Below, one piece after another: positions 1 through 10,586 of a stretch of DNA of 64,000 nucleotides; the stretch's first letter is position 1; every line of letters begins with the position of its first letter. A program made the position numbers and the translations under genes. The DNA is from Odoribacter laneus YIT 12061 (lineage in GTDB: Bacteria > Bacteroidota > Bacteroidia > Bacteroidales > Marinifilaceae). Below the pieces are notes generated by a model, which worked only from the letters and a program-made list of their open reading frames with translations, searched no databases and was not told where the DNA came from. The stretch spans positions 2,316,392 to 2,380,391 of the forward strand of contig NZ_JH594596.1 in assembly GCF_000243215.1 (NCBI RefSeq), given 5' to 3'.

Positions 1-1468
<1,468 letters not shown>

Positions 1469-1611
1469 AGTTTTTTTTGTGTTTCCTGTGTCAGGTTATA
1501 ATTCCTTATCATTCATTGTTAAGGACTCGCACTTGCTTGTTTGTCACTTCAATATTTTAAAGAACTTTCTTAGCTTCTAAAAATCCCCAAAATTTCGGGG
1601 GAAAGCGTCGG

Positions 1612-1642
1612 CAAAGATAATACCACTTTTTTGTTCTGCAAA
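1612..1642 (-). promoter_or_regulatory. rrn promoter P2 (proximal)
   Basis: On the minus strand TTTG (1639-1642) is followed after exactly 19 bp by TATCTTTG (1612-1619), a perfect Bacteroidota -33/-7 pair. Transcription would start near 1605. The leader then carries a G+C hairpin (1585-1600) followed by a T run, and a boxA-like GTTCTTTAAAA (1555-1565) before the 16S gene. Confidence 0.85.
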
Positions 1643-1737
1643 ATCTTTCCGAAACTTTTTTGAAACTTTTTTTTAAGAACTCGCGTTTCGATTTGTTTAC
1701 CCCTTTCCCTTCCTGCAACTCTTCCCGAAAGCGGGTG

Positions 1738-1770
1738 CAAAGATAAAACAATTATCACCCCTTTTCCAAA
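1738..1770 (-). promoter_or_regulatory. rrn promoter P1 (distal)
   Basis: On the minus strand TTTG (1767-1770), 21 bp, TATCTTTG (1738-1745). It lies 126 bp upstream of P2, giving a tandem rrn promoter pair. A small CCCGCTTTCGGG hairpin sits just after the predicted start. P1 transcripts must read through P2 and the leader hairpin. Confidence 0.75.
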
Positions 1771-1929
1771 TTTTTATGCCCTTTTTTTTACCCAAAATTT
1801 AACAGCGTAAATAACCCCCTCTCCTTCAGGAAGTCCGCATTCAAAAAGAAAGGATGCAACAGAATAAATAACCCCGTTTTAAATGACAATACGGCAAATA
1901 TGCAATCATTGCAAAGGAAAAAGAAGAAA

Positions 1930-1962
1930 ATTACACAATAGGGCACGTCCCTAATGTGTAAT
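1930..1962. repeat. Palindromic intergenic repeat, copy A
   Basis: Two 14-base arms (1930-1943 and 1949-1962) flank the loop CACGT. The right arm CCCTAATGTGTAAT is identical to that of copies B and C. The left arm has one mismatch. It lies 27 bases past the stop codon of the minus-strand lipoprotein gene and could act as a terminator there. Confidence 0.8.
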
Positions 1963-1988
1963 AGTGAAAGAGAGCTATAAAATAGAGA

Positions 1989-3509
1989 TCAATTCCAGCC
2001 GTGTGCTTCGATCTGTGCATAATCGCTCAGTGAAGTACACTCTTGAAAACAGCGTCCATACTCAGCAGGAGCAGTAAAAAGTGCAGTATGATCGGCACGT
2101 TCATATAAATGAATTTTTATCCCTTCATGAAGGGTATAGGGAGATTCGCCTGTGAGCGGGGCCTTACCGAAAGTAAATCTGAAACCGGTCGCTTTTTTAC
2201 AATCATCGAACATAGAGACAGGAATTATTGTAAGTGCGGTACAAGTATAAAAACACTGTCCAAAATCTATTGCTTCTGTACATCCAGCAAAAATTCCCTC
2301 CTTTATACTCTTGAGAGAAGTACATTTCCAAAATGTACGAAAAAAATCGGTCGCCAGACGACAAGAGGCGAATAAATTTTCAGGCAATGAAGTCAAAGAG
2401 GTACATTGCGAAAATGAATTCCGGAAAGATTCTACCTTATCACATGAGCGCAACAATCCTTCCGGAAGGACTTCCAGGCTGCTGCATTGTTCGAACGCGC
2501 TCTCGAATGTAGTAATTGCACGAAAAGATTCCTGAGTATCGGTTGGAATCGAACGCAGGTTTGTACAATGCCAAAAAGCATTATACAGGGAGGTTAAGCC
2601 TGTTGTACCCCATTGTTTTACGGCTGTGATATAGTCACGCATAAGCGCGTCCCCGCTGTTAAAGACAGGATTATTGGAATTTAACCGGCTTACAGTACCC
2701 GTAACTGTTATTTCATAAACTCCTTCTTTTTCGTAGATATGAGTAGGAGCATTGGCCGTCACTGTTTCCTTCTGTCCATCCCCCCAATCCACTACACAGT
2801 TTACTGCAGTCGTTTCATCTGTATAGAGGGGTAGTCCAGCTTTTGCCCCTGCCGGAACCGTCAGTTCAAAAATCAAAGAACCGAGAGTCAGATTGGCTTC
2901 CTGTACGACCTCTAGGGTCGTTTCGGCAGTATTTTCACCCAAACCGGCTGTCAGGACAATAGTTGCCGCCAATTTTTCAGGCAATACGTTCTTCTGAGCC
3001 GTCACCGTCAGGATGCCGTCTGCTTTCTCGATAGTTAACCAAGCGGCTTCGGTTGCAAACTTCCATATATCTGTTCCGCCCACCTGCACCCCTACTGTTT
3101 CCCTTCCTCCCTCTACCGGAAAATTCAATTGAGCAGGCTCGACCTTTAAGGTCACCTGTTCAGCACCATTTTGTACAACGACAACCGTATCAGTAATTTG
3201 TTCCCCATTTCGGGTTCCCTTCACTTCGATATTACTTTTAAGTTGTCCGGTAGAAAGATTCCGGGCTGCTGTCACCGTAAATCCGTCGTCCAGTGTGTTC
3301 ACTACAAAATGGGGATCAGCTGATCGAACGTCCCATTTATCACAGTTCGTCGTAATATGCACTTCCTGCATCCCTCCTTCCGCTTCAAAAGTAAGCAAAG
3401 CCGGGTCCGTCGAAAGGGAAACGGGAATTTCTACAGGGGTCGGATCATCTTTATCAGAACAAGCCCATAAAGCCACTAGTGTACAAAGAATAAATATCAG
3501 TTTTTTCAT
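1989..3509 (-). CDS. Surface lipoprotein with two BACON-like domains, a PKD-like domain and cysteine-bearing leucine-rich repeats
   Basis: This 506-residue protein starts with a lipoprotein signal (charged MKK, hydrophobic stretch, Cys17) and an acidic SDKDD stretch typical of Bacteroidota lipoproteins sent to the surface. Residues about 30-205 look like two BACON-type beta-sandwich modules. A PKD-like module with WGDG follows near 240. From about 290 to the end there are repeats of about 23-24 residues of the form F..C.SL..IP..LF..C, like BspA/DUF285 leucine-rich surface repeats. It is a paralogue of the upstream gene (3597-5087): both share the PKD module, the repeats and an HLYER C-terminal block. 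The 87-bp gap suggests one operon. Function is unknown. Binding to host protein or glycan is an inference from the architecture. Confidence 0.9.
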   Translation of the reverse strand: MKKLIFILCTLVALWACSDKDDPTPVEIPVSLSTDPALLTFEAEGGMQEVHITTNCDKWDVRSADPHFVVNTLDDGFTVTAARNLSTGQLKSNIEVKGTRNGEQITDTVVVVQNGAEQVTLKVEPAQLNFPVEGGRETVGVQVGGTDIWKFATEAAWLTIEKADGILTVTAQKNVLPEKLAATIVLTAGLGENTAETTLEVVQEANLTLGSLIFELTVPAGAKAGLPLYTDETTAVNCVVDWGDGQKETVTANAPTHIYEKEGVYEITVTGTVSRLNSNNPVFNSGDALMRDYITAVKQWGTTGLTSLYNAFWHCTNLRSIPTDTQESFRAITTFESAFEQCSSLEVLPEGLLRSCDKVESFRNSFSQCTSLTSLPENLFASCRLATDFFRTFWKCTSLKSIKEGIFAGCTEAIDFGQCFYTCTALTIIPVSMFDDCKKATGFRFTFGKAPLTGESPYTLHEGIKIHLYERADHTALFTAPAEYGRCFQECTSLSDYAQIEAHGWN

Positions 3510-3596
3510 GTTTTACTATTATATTTGATTTAAATTTTCCCTTCTATCCTTTCTTCCTCCTCTATATCCAGATAAAATTATTTCTCCCAGATTTAA

Positions 3597-5087
3597 TTAC
3601 AACCATTGTGAATAAGAGGCGGAAATTATCGAATAATCTTCCAGTTGGATACATTCTTTAAAGGCCGTTTTATATTCGACCGGAGCTGCAAATTGGTTGG
3701 AATATTCTCCCCGTTCATACAAATGAACTTTCTTTTCGCCTATTCGTGTATAAGGAGATTCTCCTTCCCAAGCGCTACATCCCCTAAATATTCCATACCA
3801 ACGCGTTGCCTGCCGGCAAAAATCGAAAAGAGATACTGGTACAGTAAGCAGATTTTCACAATCGGCAAATACAAAATTAAATTTCACGACTTTAGTACAT
3901 TTATCAAATAGCCCTTCAGGTATTTTTGTCAGGGAAGTGCATCCTAAAAAAGTACTTTGGAAACTTTCCACCTGCTCACACCGATCAAATAAGCCTGCCG
4001 GAATTTCTTTGAGGGAAACATCTCCTGCAAAACAATGCTGAAAGGTAAGAGCTGCCGTACAAGGCGCAAATAAACCTGCGGGGATTTGCTGTAAAGCTTC
4101 ACAATACACAAAAGAGTAACTAAAATCGGTCACCTGACTGCAAGAAGTAAAAAGTCCCTCCGGTACTTTTTCGAGCCCTCGGCAATAACTAAAGATACTA
4201 TTGATTTTTTCTATGCCCGTACATTCATCCAGCAAATGCTCCGGAATTACTTTTAAGGAGATACATTCCGTAAAACAAGAACTAAAATCGGTCGCCAAAG
4301 TACATCCGGCGAACAAATCGGCCGGAATTTCTTTCAAAGCAGAACAACCATTAAATGCATTCCGGAAGGTTGTCACGGTTGTGAATGCTTGCTCTGCATT
4401 TGAAGCAAGTGTGGTAAGTGAGGTACAACCGTGAAAAGCATATTCCATACTTTCAAGTCCCGTTTCTCCCCATGCTTCCACGGCCTTTAAACGGGCTCGT
4501 TGGGCATTATCAAGCAATATAGACGAAAGTGCCGTCACCGTACCCAAAATTTCAACTTCATAACTACCCTGTTTCTCATAAGTATGCGTAGGATAGCCAA
4601 CTGATAAACCGTCGATTATGGCATCCACTTCCTCTTTTTGCCCATCCCCCCAATTAATCGTACATTTGACCACACCTTCTGTAGGAAGTGCCACCACAGC
4701 ATCCGGCTTTTCTGTGTCATAGCTAAGTATCATAGCTCCGTTGCCCTGCCTTACTTCCAGTGTAGCTTGTGTTTCTTCTGTTCCGCCTTCTACAGAAACC
4801 TTCAGGGTCGTAGTCCGGCGCTGACCCCCCAAATTACCTTCAGCCGATAAAAGCATTCCCTGCCCGGTCTGTGATACGGTAAGCCAGGAAGGGGCTCCTT
4901 CGACATGCCATACGATGCCGCCGGTTTCGACAGCTATTTCAACCGAACCACCCCGGGTAGGAAGCGAAACCTCTGACCGATCAAGTATTACCCGGGGAAT
5001 TTCAACCGGAACAGCCTCATCATCACTCCTACAGCCCCATACCGTTATAAAAAGTATAAGGCAAAAAATAAAATTCCAACTTTTCAT
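3597..5087 (-). CDS. Surface lipoprotein paralogue with one BACON-like domain, a PKD-like domain and leucine-rich repeats
   Basis: This 496-residue protein has signal peptide MKSWN, a hydrophobic stretch and a lipobox ending at Cys19, followed by RSDDE. It carries one BACON-like module (about 35-115), a PKD-like module with INWGDGQKE (about 145), then about ten leucine-rich repeats of the F..C.SL..IP.GLF..C type. Each repeat places two cysteines at regular positions. The C-terminal block GESPYT...HLYER...AFKEC matches the downstream paralogue, so the pair arose by tandem duplication and differ by one BACON module. The gene is divergent from the TPR-HTH regulator at 5522, which could control it. 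No catalytic motif is seen. Confidence 0.9.
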   Translation of the reverse strand: MKSWNFIFCLILFITVWGCRSDDEAVPVEIPRVILDRSEVSLPTRGGSVEIAVETGGIVWHVEGAPSWLTVSQTGQGMLLSAEGNLGGQRRTTTLKVSVEGGTEETQATLEVRQGNGAMILSYDTEKPDAVVALPTEGVVKCTINWGDGQKEEVDAIIDGLSVGYPTHTYEKQGSYEVEILGTVTALSSILLDNAQRARLKAVEAWGETGLESMEYAFHGCTSLTTLASNAEQAFTTVTTFRNAFNGCSALKEIPADLFAGCTLATDFSSCFTECISLKVIPEHLLDECTGIEKINSIFSYCRGLEKVPEGLFTSCSQVTDFSYSFVYCEALQQIPAGLFAPCTAALTFQHCFAGDVSLKEIPAGLFDRCEQVESFQSTFLGCTSLTKIPEGLFDKCTKVVKFNFVFADCENLLTVPVSLFDFCRQATRWYGIFRGCSAWEGESPYTRIGEKKVHLYERGEYSNQFAAPVEYKTAFKECIQLEDYSIISASYSQWL

Positions 5088-5521
5088 TTTTTCACATTTT
5101 TATTAAACAGAACACCTTGGAAAACAGACTATTTTTTCCCAGAAATTTTTGCTAATATAGGAAGAATCAAACTTTTGGATCAAAGAGCGGGGGGGACAAA
5201 TGGGGGACAGCTTGCCTGAAACAGAAAATAGAAACACAAAAATCAAAAATAACCGTCATCTAAAATTTAAAACAGTAGAAATAAAAAACAGAAAAATGCA
5301 AATAAACAAGATTCAGAAACGAAAACCCTCTTCGATGCCGATGAAAAGATCCTAATCCGGTAAATAAGTCCCTTTAAGGAACGAAGTACCTATCTGTTTC
5401 TGAAAAAAGCTTTAAAACGAGATTTGAAAAAAGGGAAGATTGTGACATTTGAACTTCGGAAATGTCCTAATGAATTTAAATTGACCTTTTTTTGCCAATG
5501 ATATTTTACTATTTTTACAAC
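5088..5521. other. Gene-free divergent intergenic region
   Basis: The 434 bases hold the promoter above, a G-rich run near 5187-5213, and a 9-bp inverted repeat (TTCAGAAAC 5312-5320 and GTTTCTGAA 5396-5404) enclosing a segment that resembles the interior of the stem-loop at 7301-7458. No ORF with protein-like character is seen. Confidence 0.6.
5152..5184 (-). promoter_or_regulatory. Putative promoter of the lipoprotein pair
   Basis: On the minus strand TTTG (5181-5184), 21 bp, TATATTAG (5152-5159), which matches the -7 consensus TAnnTTTG at all but one base. The predicted start near 5145 leaves a leader of about 58 bases before the ATG at 5087. Confidence 0.5.
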
Positions 5522-7255
5522 ATGAAATATTTCTGGTGCGTCTTGCTTTTTTTCGGTCTTTATTGCTGTATACCTACTGTACAAACTACCCTGTCGAGCC
5601 GATGGATACCAACCGGGACTTCTTTTGATTCACTTGCTTTCCAGATTTCACAAACTCCAGCAGGAAAGCTCTACGAACCAATTCTGAAACAAATGTATTT
5701 CCTTTGCGAACAAAGGCCTGATTTACCTATACTTCAATGGAGGACCAAATACTGGGAGGCCCGATACCGCGTATTCCATGCTGAATTGGAAGAAGCCCAA
5801 CATCTTCTGGAAGAAGCTGCTCAGCAAATCAATCCGGATAAATATCCTTACGATAGAGCTCGTATAATCGGATTACAAAGCCAAATCTACCTGATGAGGG
5901 GAGATTTTCTGGAAAGTTATAAAGGCTACCGTCAGGTAAGTGCATTTTACAGCCGTATTAACGATACGCTTATGCTGGCCAACACCTGCGTAAACACGGG
6001 CGTCATTATGCAAAATCTGGAAGACTGGAATCGGGCGCTCGACTTTTTTGAACAAGCGGATAGCTGCTTTAACATTCTGGGCACCCCCCATTTCCGGCAA
6101 AAAAACCGTTTGAACCTCTCCAACGCCCTTTACCGACTGGGGGAAGAAGAACGAGCCGTAAAAATACTGGAAGAACTCCTGGATGCCCCAGAATGCTGTG
6201 CTGACACTTCTTTTAAAATCAACGTTCTGCTCTCCCTTTTCAGTTATACCCACCGTCAGGATCAGGCAGAAGCAGCTTACCAATTAGCTAAAGCTTACGG
6301 CAACAAGAAACTAACGGCCAAAAGTGCAACCGGACTGGCAGCCGGCTATCTGCAGGCCGGAAGGGAAGAACAGTCGCTTCCTCTATATCGCAAAGCCCTC
6401 GCTTACATAAATGAAAATCGTGATTATGAATTTATACTTCCCGTTTTACAGGGCATGACAAATACCTTTGCCGCCTTAAAGAATATCGACAGTGCTTATT
6501 ACTATTTATGTCATTTCGAAGCAGCACGCGATTCGCTTTCTGTAGCTAACGGACTAGCAGAGATCAGACATATGGACAGCCGGGCAGCTATTGAACATTA
6601 TGAATACCGGCTGAGCCACCTCCGGGAAAAGTCATTGTGGCAAAGCCGTTTGATGTTTCTCCTCTTTTTTACTGTTGCCTGTATTGCTGCGTTCGTATGT
6701 TATATTTTCTGGACTCGCCGGCACAAGGAACGTATCCTCAAACAACTACGCGAAGCTGAAAACAAAGAACTGTGCATACGGCTGGAACACGAGACGCTCT
6801 ACAAAGAACAACTCCGCCGGGAAGTTGACAGCCGGAATCGGGAACTGGCAGAACGGGTATTGGCAATTAACACCCGGAACCGGATGCTAAACGAATTGAA
6901 ACAGCAACTCGATAAGGAACGGCAGACAGGCAACATCCCCCAAGCCGTTACAACAAGGTTAAAGCAATATATTATGAACCAGCATGTGCCCGACGAAGAA
7001 GAAGGCACCTTTTTCCACGTGCACTTTGAAGGGATTTATCCCGGTTTTTTCAGCCGGTTACAAGAAGCACATCCTGACTTATCGGAACACGAAATGCGCT
7101 TCTGTGCTTATGTACGCATGGGGATGGATAATAAAATGATTGCCCGTATCCTTTTCGTACAACCCGACAGCATCAAAAAGCTACGACACCGGATACGGAA
7201 GAAGGTTTCACTTCCTCCCGACGATTCTCTTGAAAACTATCTACGTACCATCTAA
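5522..7255 (+). CDS. Membrane-spanning TPR protein with C-terminal HTH (putative one-piece regulator)
   Basis: The 577-residue product (from the ATG at 5522, MKYFW; an in-frame ATG at 5498 is also possible) opens with a hydrophobic export signal containing a Cys pair. The next ~340 residues are helical TPR-like repeats (for example NTCVNTGVIMQNLEDWNRAL). A single membrane helix follows near residue 385 (LMFLLFFTVACIAAFVCYIF), then a charged coiled coil, and a C-terminal LuxR/GerE-like helix-turn-helix (LSEHEMRFCAYVRMG, MIARILFVQPDSIKKLRHRI). Such proteins are common in Bacteroidota and are thought to sense in the periplasm and bind DNA from the membrane. Its divergent position suggests control of the lipoprotein pair at 1989-5087, which is inference. 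Confidence 0.85.
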   Translation: MKYFWCVLLFFGLYCCIPTVQTTLSSRWIPTGTSFDSLAFQISQTPAGKLYEPILKQMYFLCEQRPDLPILQWRTKYWEARYRVFHAELEEAQHLLEEAAQQINPDKYPYDRARIIGLQSQIYLMRGDFLESYKGYRQVSAFYSRINDTLMLANTCVNTGVIMQNLEDWNRALDFFEQADSCFNILGTPHFRQKNRLNLSNALYRLGEEERAVKILEELLDAPECCADTSFKINVLLSLFSYTHRQDQAEAAYQLAKAYGNKKLTAKSATGLAAGYLQAGREEQSLPLYRKALAYINENRDYEFILPVLQGMTNTFAALKNIDSAYYYLCHFEAARDSLSVANGLAEIRHMDSRAAIEHYEYRLSHLREKSLWQSRLMFLLFFTVACIAAFVCYIFWTRRHKERILKQLREAENKELCIRLEHETLYKEQLRREVDSRNRELAERVLAINTRNRMLNELKQQLDKERQTGNIPQAVTTRLKQYIMNQHVPDEEEGTFFHVHFEGIYPGFFSRLQEAHPDLSEHEMRFCAYVRMGMDNKMIARILFVQPDSIKKLRHRIRKKVSLPPDDSLENYLRTI

Positions 7256-7300
7256 AAATATCTCCCCAAAGGAAGAGGGAAGAAAGCGTTCAAAAACAAA

Positions 7301-7458
7301 AGGGATTGTCCCAAAAATCTTTCGATTGTCGAACCTTTCGACCGGACAAAGAGATCTTAATCAAGGATTTAAAGCCTCCAAACAAAATGGAGCATTCGTT
7401 CCTACCAGAAATACTTCTCTTCAAAAAAGTCGAAATTTCAATTTTTGAGACAACCCCT
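7301..7458 (-). terminator. Long stem-loop at the 3' end of the V-ATPase operon
   Basis: Arms at 7301-7318 and 7441-7458 are 18 bases each and pair with two mismatches. As minus-strand RNA both mismatches become G-U wobbles, so the stem is fully paired only in transcripts leaving ntpK (end 7477). The 122-base interior contains a small CTCC/GGAG hairpin. It may be a terminator or a small mobile element with terminal inverted repeats. The ends (GGGTTGTCTCAAAA) resemble some insertion-sequence ends. Confidence 0.55.
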
Positions 7459-7476
7459 TCCGTCTATTCTATTAAA

Positions 7477-7938
<462 letters not shown>

Positions 7939-7984
7939 TTAAATTTAGATTGTTATTAATTAATTATCTCTTTTTCTACTAAAA

Positions 7985-9787
7985 TCAATTTTCGGTTCTC
8001 CTCCGGAAAGGCTGGTATTTTTTACCTCCTCCTTCAAAACCGGCATTTTTATAAAACTCGACAAACGTCAAACGCATCGGATGTACGAAAGATCCCAAAC
8101 CTGCCATAAACAAATTCACACTATGTCCGAATAATAAAATAATGAGCATCACCAACTGCTTTACAACAGGTATATCTCCGCTCATATTGACGGCCAAATC
8201 ATTAAATACCAACCCGAGTACAGCACTGGAAATACCCAAAGCAAACAAACGGATGTATGAGAGCGTATCTCCCAGCAAACCAGTAGCGGTATTATAAGTA
8301 TCCCATAAACCCGCTCCAATATTGATAAAAATATTGCGTTTCAGGTTATTGAACAAAAATATGAAAGATCCGGCAACACCTGCTACCACATACATTGGGA
8401 TTTTTACGTCGTATCCTTTTAAAGAGAGCCCATAACAAACGCCCTCTCCTAAAATCAAAATCAACCAGCCAATCGTAGACAAAGCTGCAGGCAAACCATA
8501 GCGCCGCCACAAATTAGCCACTTTCAGGAACATGCCGAAAATAATCTGTACGACGCCGATAATCAAAGCCAAATTGAATAACTGCTGCGAATCCAGCATC
8601 ATCGCCCGCATTTTTACGACCCAAGGCACTTGTACTTCCAGCAACTGTATTCCAAAAAATGTTCCACTTACAATTCCCATCACTACAGTAGCAGCTCCCA
8701 GCCATTGCGCCAGGGAAAGAATCGGCTTGAGTTTCGGTTTAGCCCAGATCTTATAAATGGATATACCGATCAACAACAATAAACCATAACCGGCATCCCC
8801 CAAACAAAATCCAAAAAACAAAACAAAAAACGGTGCAAAAAACGGTGTCAAATCGATTTCCCGGTAATTGGGCAAAGAATAAAGTTCCCCAATAAATTCA
8901 AACAAACGAGCAAACTTATTGTTTTTCAACAAAATCGGAGGGTTATCCGTATCTGCAGGCTCTTCAAATTCATAATAAACCCCTTTATCCGCCAGCCAAT
9001 CAGCCGTATTTTCCTTTATTCCTGCAGGAACCCAACCTTCCAGCGCAATCACTTTATCGTCGATTAACATTTCCGAAGCATCCACAATCTTCAGCTCATC
9101 TGTATCTTCATACAAACTTGTCCGGTAAGCCTTTAAACGCTCGATAGACCGCACTGCAATCCGATTGATTTTATGATAAATCGACTCTTTTTCTTCTCTC
9201 AGCTCGTCGATATGCTGCTGAATCTCTTCCGCAGTGGCTTGAGGAAAAACGACAGCATCCGCTTCCGGTTGTACAGACGTCCCGGCAGGAGTTACCGTAA
9301 CAAAATATTGTTGACCTTTTTCCTGACGAATAGGAAAGGCATTGTATTGTTCTTCCCATTCCGGTAAATATTTCCGGTCCGGAACAGTAAAAAAGCGTAA
9401 ATCCCATCCGGCATCACGCAATCCGTTCATTTCTTCTTTCGGAAATTCTCCCCACGGTTCATAAATCTGCCCATCTTTTTCCAGGCTGACAATCTGAGTA
9501 TCAATTTGTTCTACTCGTTTATATTGTTCTTCCAAAAAAGTTAATAATTCCAGTCCTTCCTGATCCGGATTTTCCTCAACTTCTTCAGGTGCCCGTTTTG
9601 CCAGGCGTTTAATCATCTCCCCGATCCGTTTAATAATAAACATCTTCTGCTTCAGCTTTTCGTCCTCAGCCGATCGTTTCTTATTTTCATGGACATGAAC
9701 CACTCCCTTTTCCCGGAGTTCTTCCAGGAATTGCCGATAATCCTTATAAAAAATCAGCAGGGATAATTTTTCCATTGGTACTACCAT
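7985..9787 (-). CDS. ntpI: V-type ATPase subunit I (membrane stator)
   Basis: This 600-residue protein has a coiled-coil cytoplasmic N-terminal half (about 1-300) and a membrane half with seven or so helices, including FFAPFFVLFFGFCLGDAGYG and LFALGISSAVLGLVFNDLAV. It holds the half-channel for ions next to the K ring. The ATG at 9787 is preceded by AAAGAGAT at a suitable distance. A second in-frame ATG at 9775 (MEKLSLL) would also fit the family start. It is slightly shorter than many archaeal I subunits, as usual in Bacteroidota, spirochaetes and chlamydiae. Confidence 0.95.
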   Translation of the reverse strand: MVVPMEKLSLLIFYKDYRQFLEELREKGVVHVHENKKRSAEDEKLKQKMFIIKRIGEMIKRLAKRAPEEVEENPDQEGLELLTFLEEQYKRVEQIDTQIVSLEKDGQIYEPWGEFPKEEMNGLRDAGWDLRFFTVPDRKYLPEWEEQYNAFPIRQEKGQQYFVTVTPAGTSVQPEADAVVFPQATAEEIQQHIDELREEKESIYHKINRIAVRSIERLKAYRTSLYEDTDELKIVDASEMLIDDKVIALEGWVPAGIKENTADWLADKGVYYEFEEPADTDNPPILLKNNKFARLFEFIGELYSLPNYREIDLTPFFAPFFVLFFGFCLGDAGYGLLLLIGISIYKIWAKPKLKPILSLAQWLGAATVVMGIVSGTFFGIQLLEVQVPWVVKMRAMMLDSQQLFNLALIIGVVQIIFGMFLKVANLWRRYGLPAALSTIGWLILILGEGVCYGLSLKGYDVKIPMYVVAGVAGSFIFLFNNLKRNIFINIGAGLWDTYNTATGLLGDTLSYIRLFALGISSAVLGLVFNDLAVNMSGDIPVVKQLVMLIILLFGHSVNLFMAGLGSFVHPMRLTFVEFYKNAGFEGGGKKYQPFRRRTEN

Positions 9788-9860
9788 TGTCTATCTCTTT
9801 AAGATTCAAATTTCGGAGACCTCCTTATCTTTCGTCGGTACTCTTCCATTTGATCATTCA

Positions 9861-10460
9861 TTACATTTCATTTTGTTCTCCTTCTTTCCGGTTTTTCACA
9901 ATTTTCTGTGCAGACTTCGAAAGGTTTTCTTCATCTTCCAAAAAACGCTTAATTTTCCGTATAGCCTCCTGGAAACCTGGAATTTGTACTTTTTCATACA
10001 AATTTACTTTTTGCGTGGTCTTTTTCCTCGCTTTATCCAGCAACTCCATTTTTCGAACATAAAACTCTCTCTCCAAAGCAATATCCACCACTTGTTTAAT
10101 ATGTTGGATACCATCCAGAAGCCAGCCCGGAGTATTGAATAAACTGAAATCTTTTACTTCATATTCCACATGATCCAATACAGGAGTACGGACTCCGGCA
10201 ATCTTTTTTACCGACATATTGACATCCTTCACAGCTAATATTCCCGGCGTATACTCGTCGTAGAGCTGCAACATATTATTGATAGCTTCCAGCGTCGATT
10301 CCAATTTCGAATCAAATTCATCCGCCACCTCTTTCGCTTTCTTCACCTCCGAACGCAAAGCCGACTCTTTGTTTTTAATTGTTGGAAGAGCCCGTACCCG
10401 CATTTTCAATTGCTTATCGAGATTCTGCAAGGATGTCTTATTGTATTGAAATTTTATCAT
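9861..10460 (-). CDS. ntpD: V-type ATPase subunit D (central rotor shaft)
   Basis: This 199-residue protein is mostly long helices. It opens MIKFQYNKTSLQNLDKQLKM and ends in a charged tail. Length and the two-helix coiled-coil pattern fit subunit D, which links the A3B3 head to the rotor. It lies between ntpB (126-bp gap) and ntpI (73-bp gap) on the same strand. No subunit F, the usual partner of D, is present in the operon. Confidence 0.92.
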   Translation of the reverse strand: MIKFQYNKTSLQNLDKQLKMRVRALPTIKNKESALRSEVKKAKEVADEFDSKLESTLEAINNMLQLYDEYTPGILAVKDVNMSVKKIAGVRTPVLDHVEYEVKDFSLFNTPGWLLDGIQHIKQVVDIALEREFYVRKMELLDKARKKTTQKVNLYEKVQIPGFQEAIRKIKRFLEDEENLSKSAQKIVKNRKEGEQNEM

Positions 10461-10586
10461 ATTTCACATTTTTGATTTACGATTCCGGCTATTTACCTTT
10501 TCTCTCTTTACGGATCCTATCATTCTCCGGCGCTACCTTTTCTTTTGTATACCGAAAATGAGAAACGACTTCTTCCGAAAAAACCG

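Larger units (their letters stand above)
1469..1988. other. Gene-free rrn leader and upstream region
   Basis: The 520 bases hold the 16S leader, promoters P1 and P2, a boxA-like antitermination motif and, at 1930-1962, one copy of the palindromic repeat. Minus-strand ORFs of 62-64 codons here overlap the promoters and leader and have no protein-like composition. I see no gene. Confidence 0.8.

Noticed and set aside
1557-1758. Two overlapping minus-strand ORFs of 62-64 codons
   Set aside because: They cover the rrn promoters and leader and show no protein-like composition.
5873-6283. Minus-strand ORF of 136 codons inside the TPR-HTH gene
   Set aside because: It is an antisense shadow of a gene with clear domains, without its own ribosome-binding site or motif.
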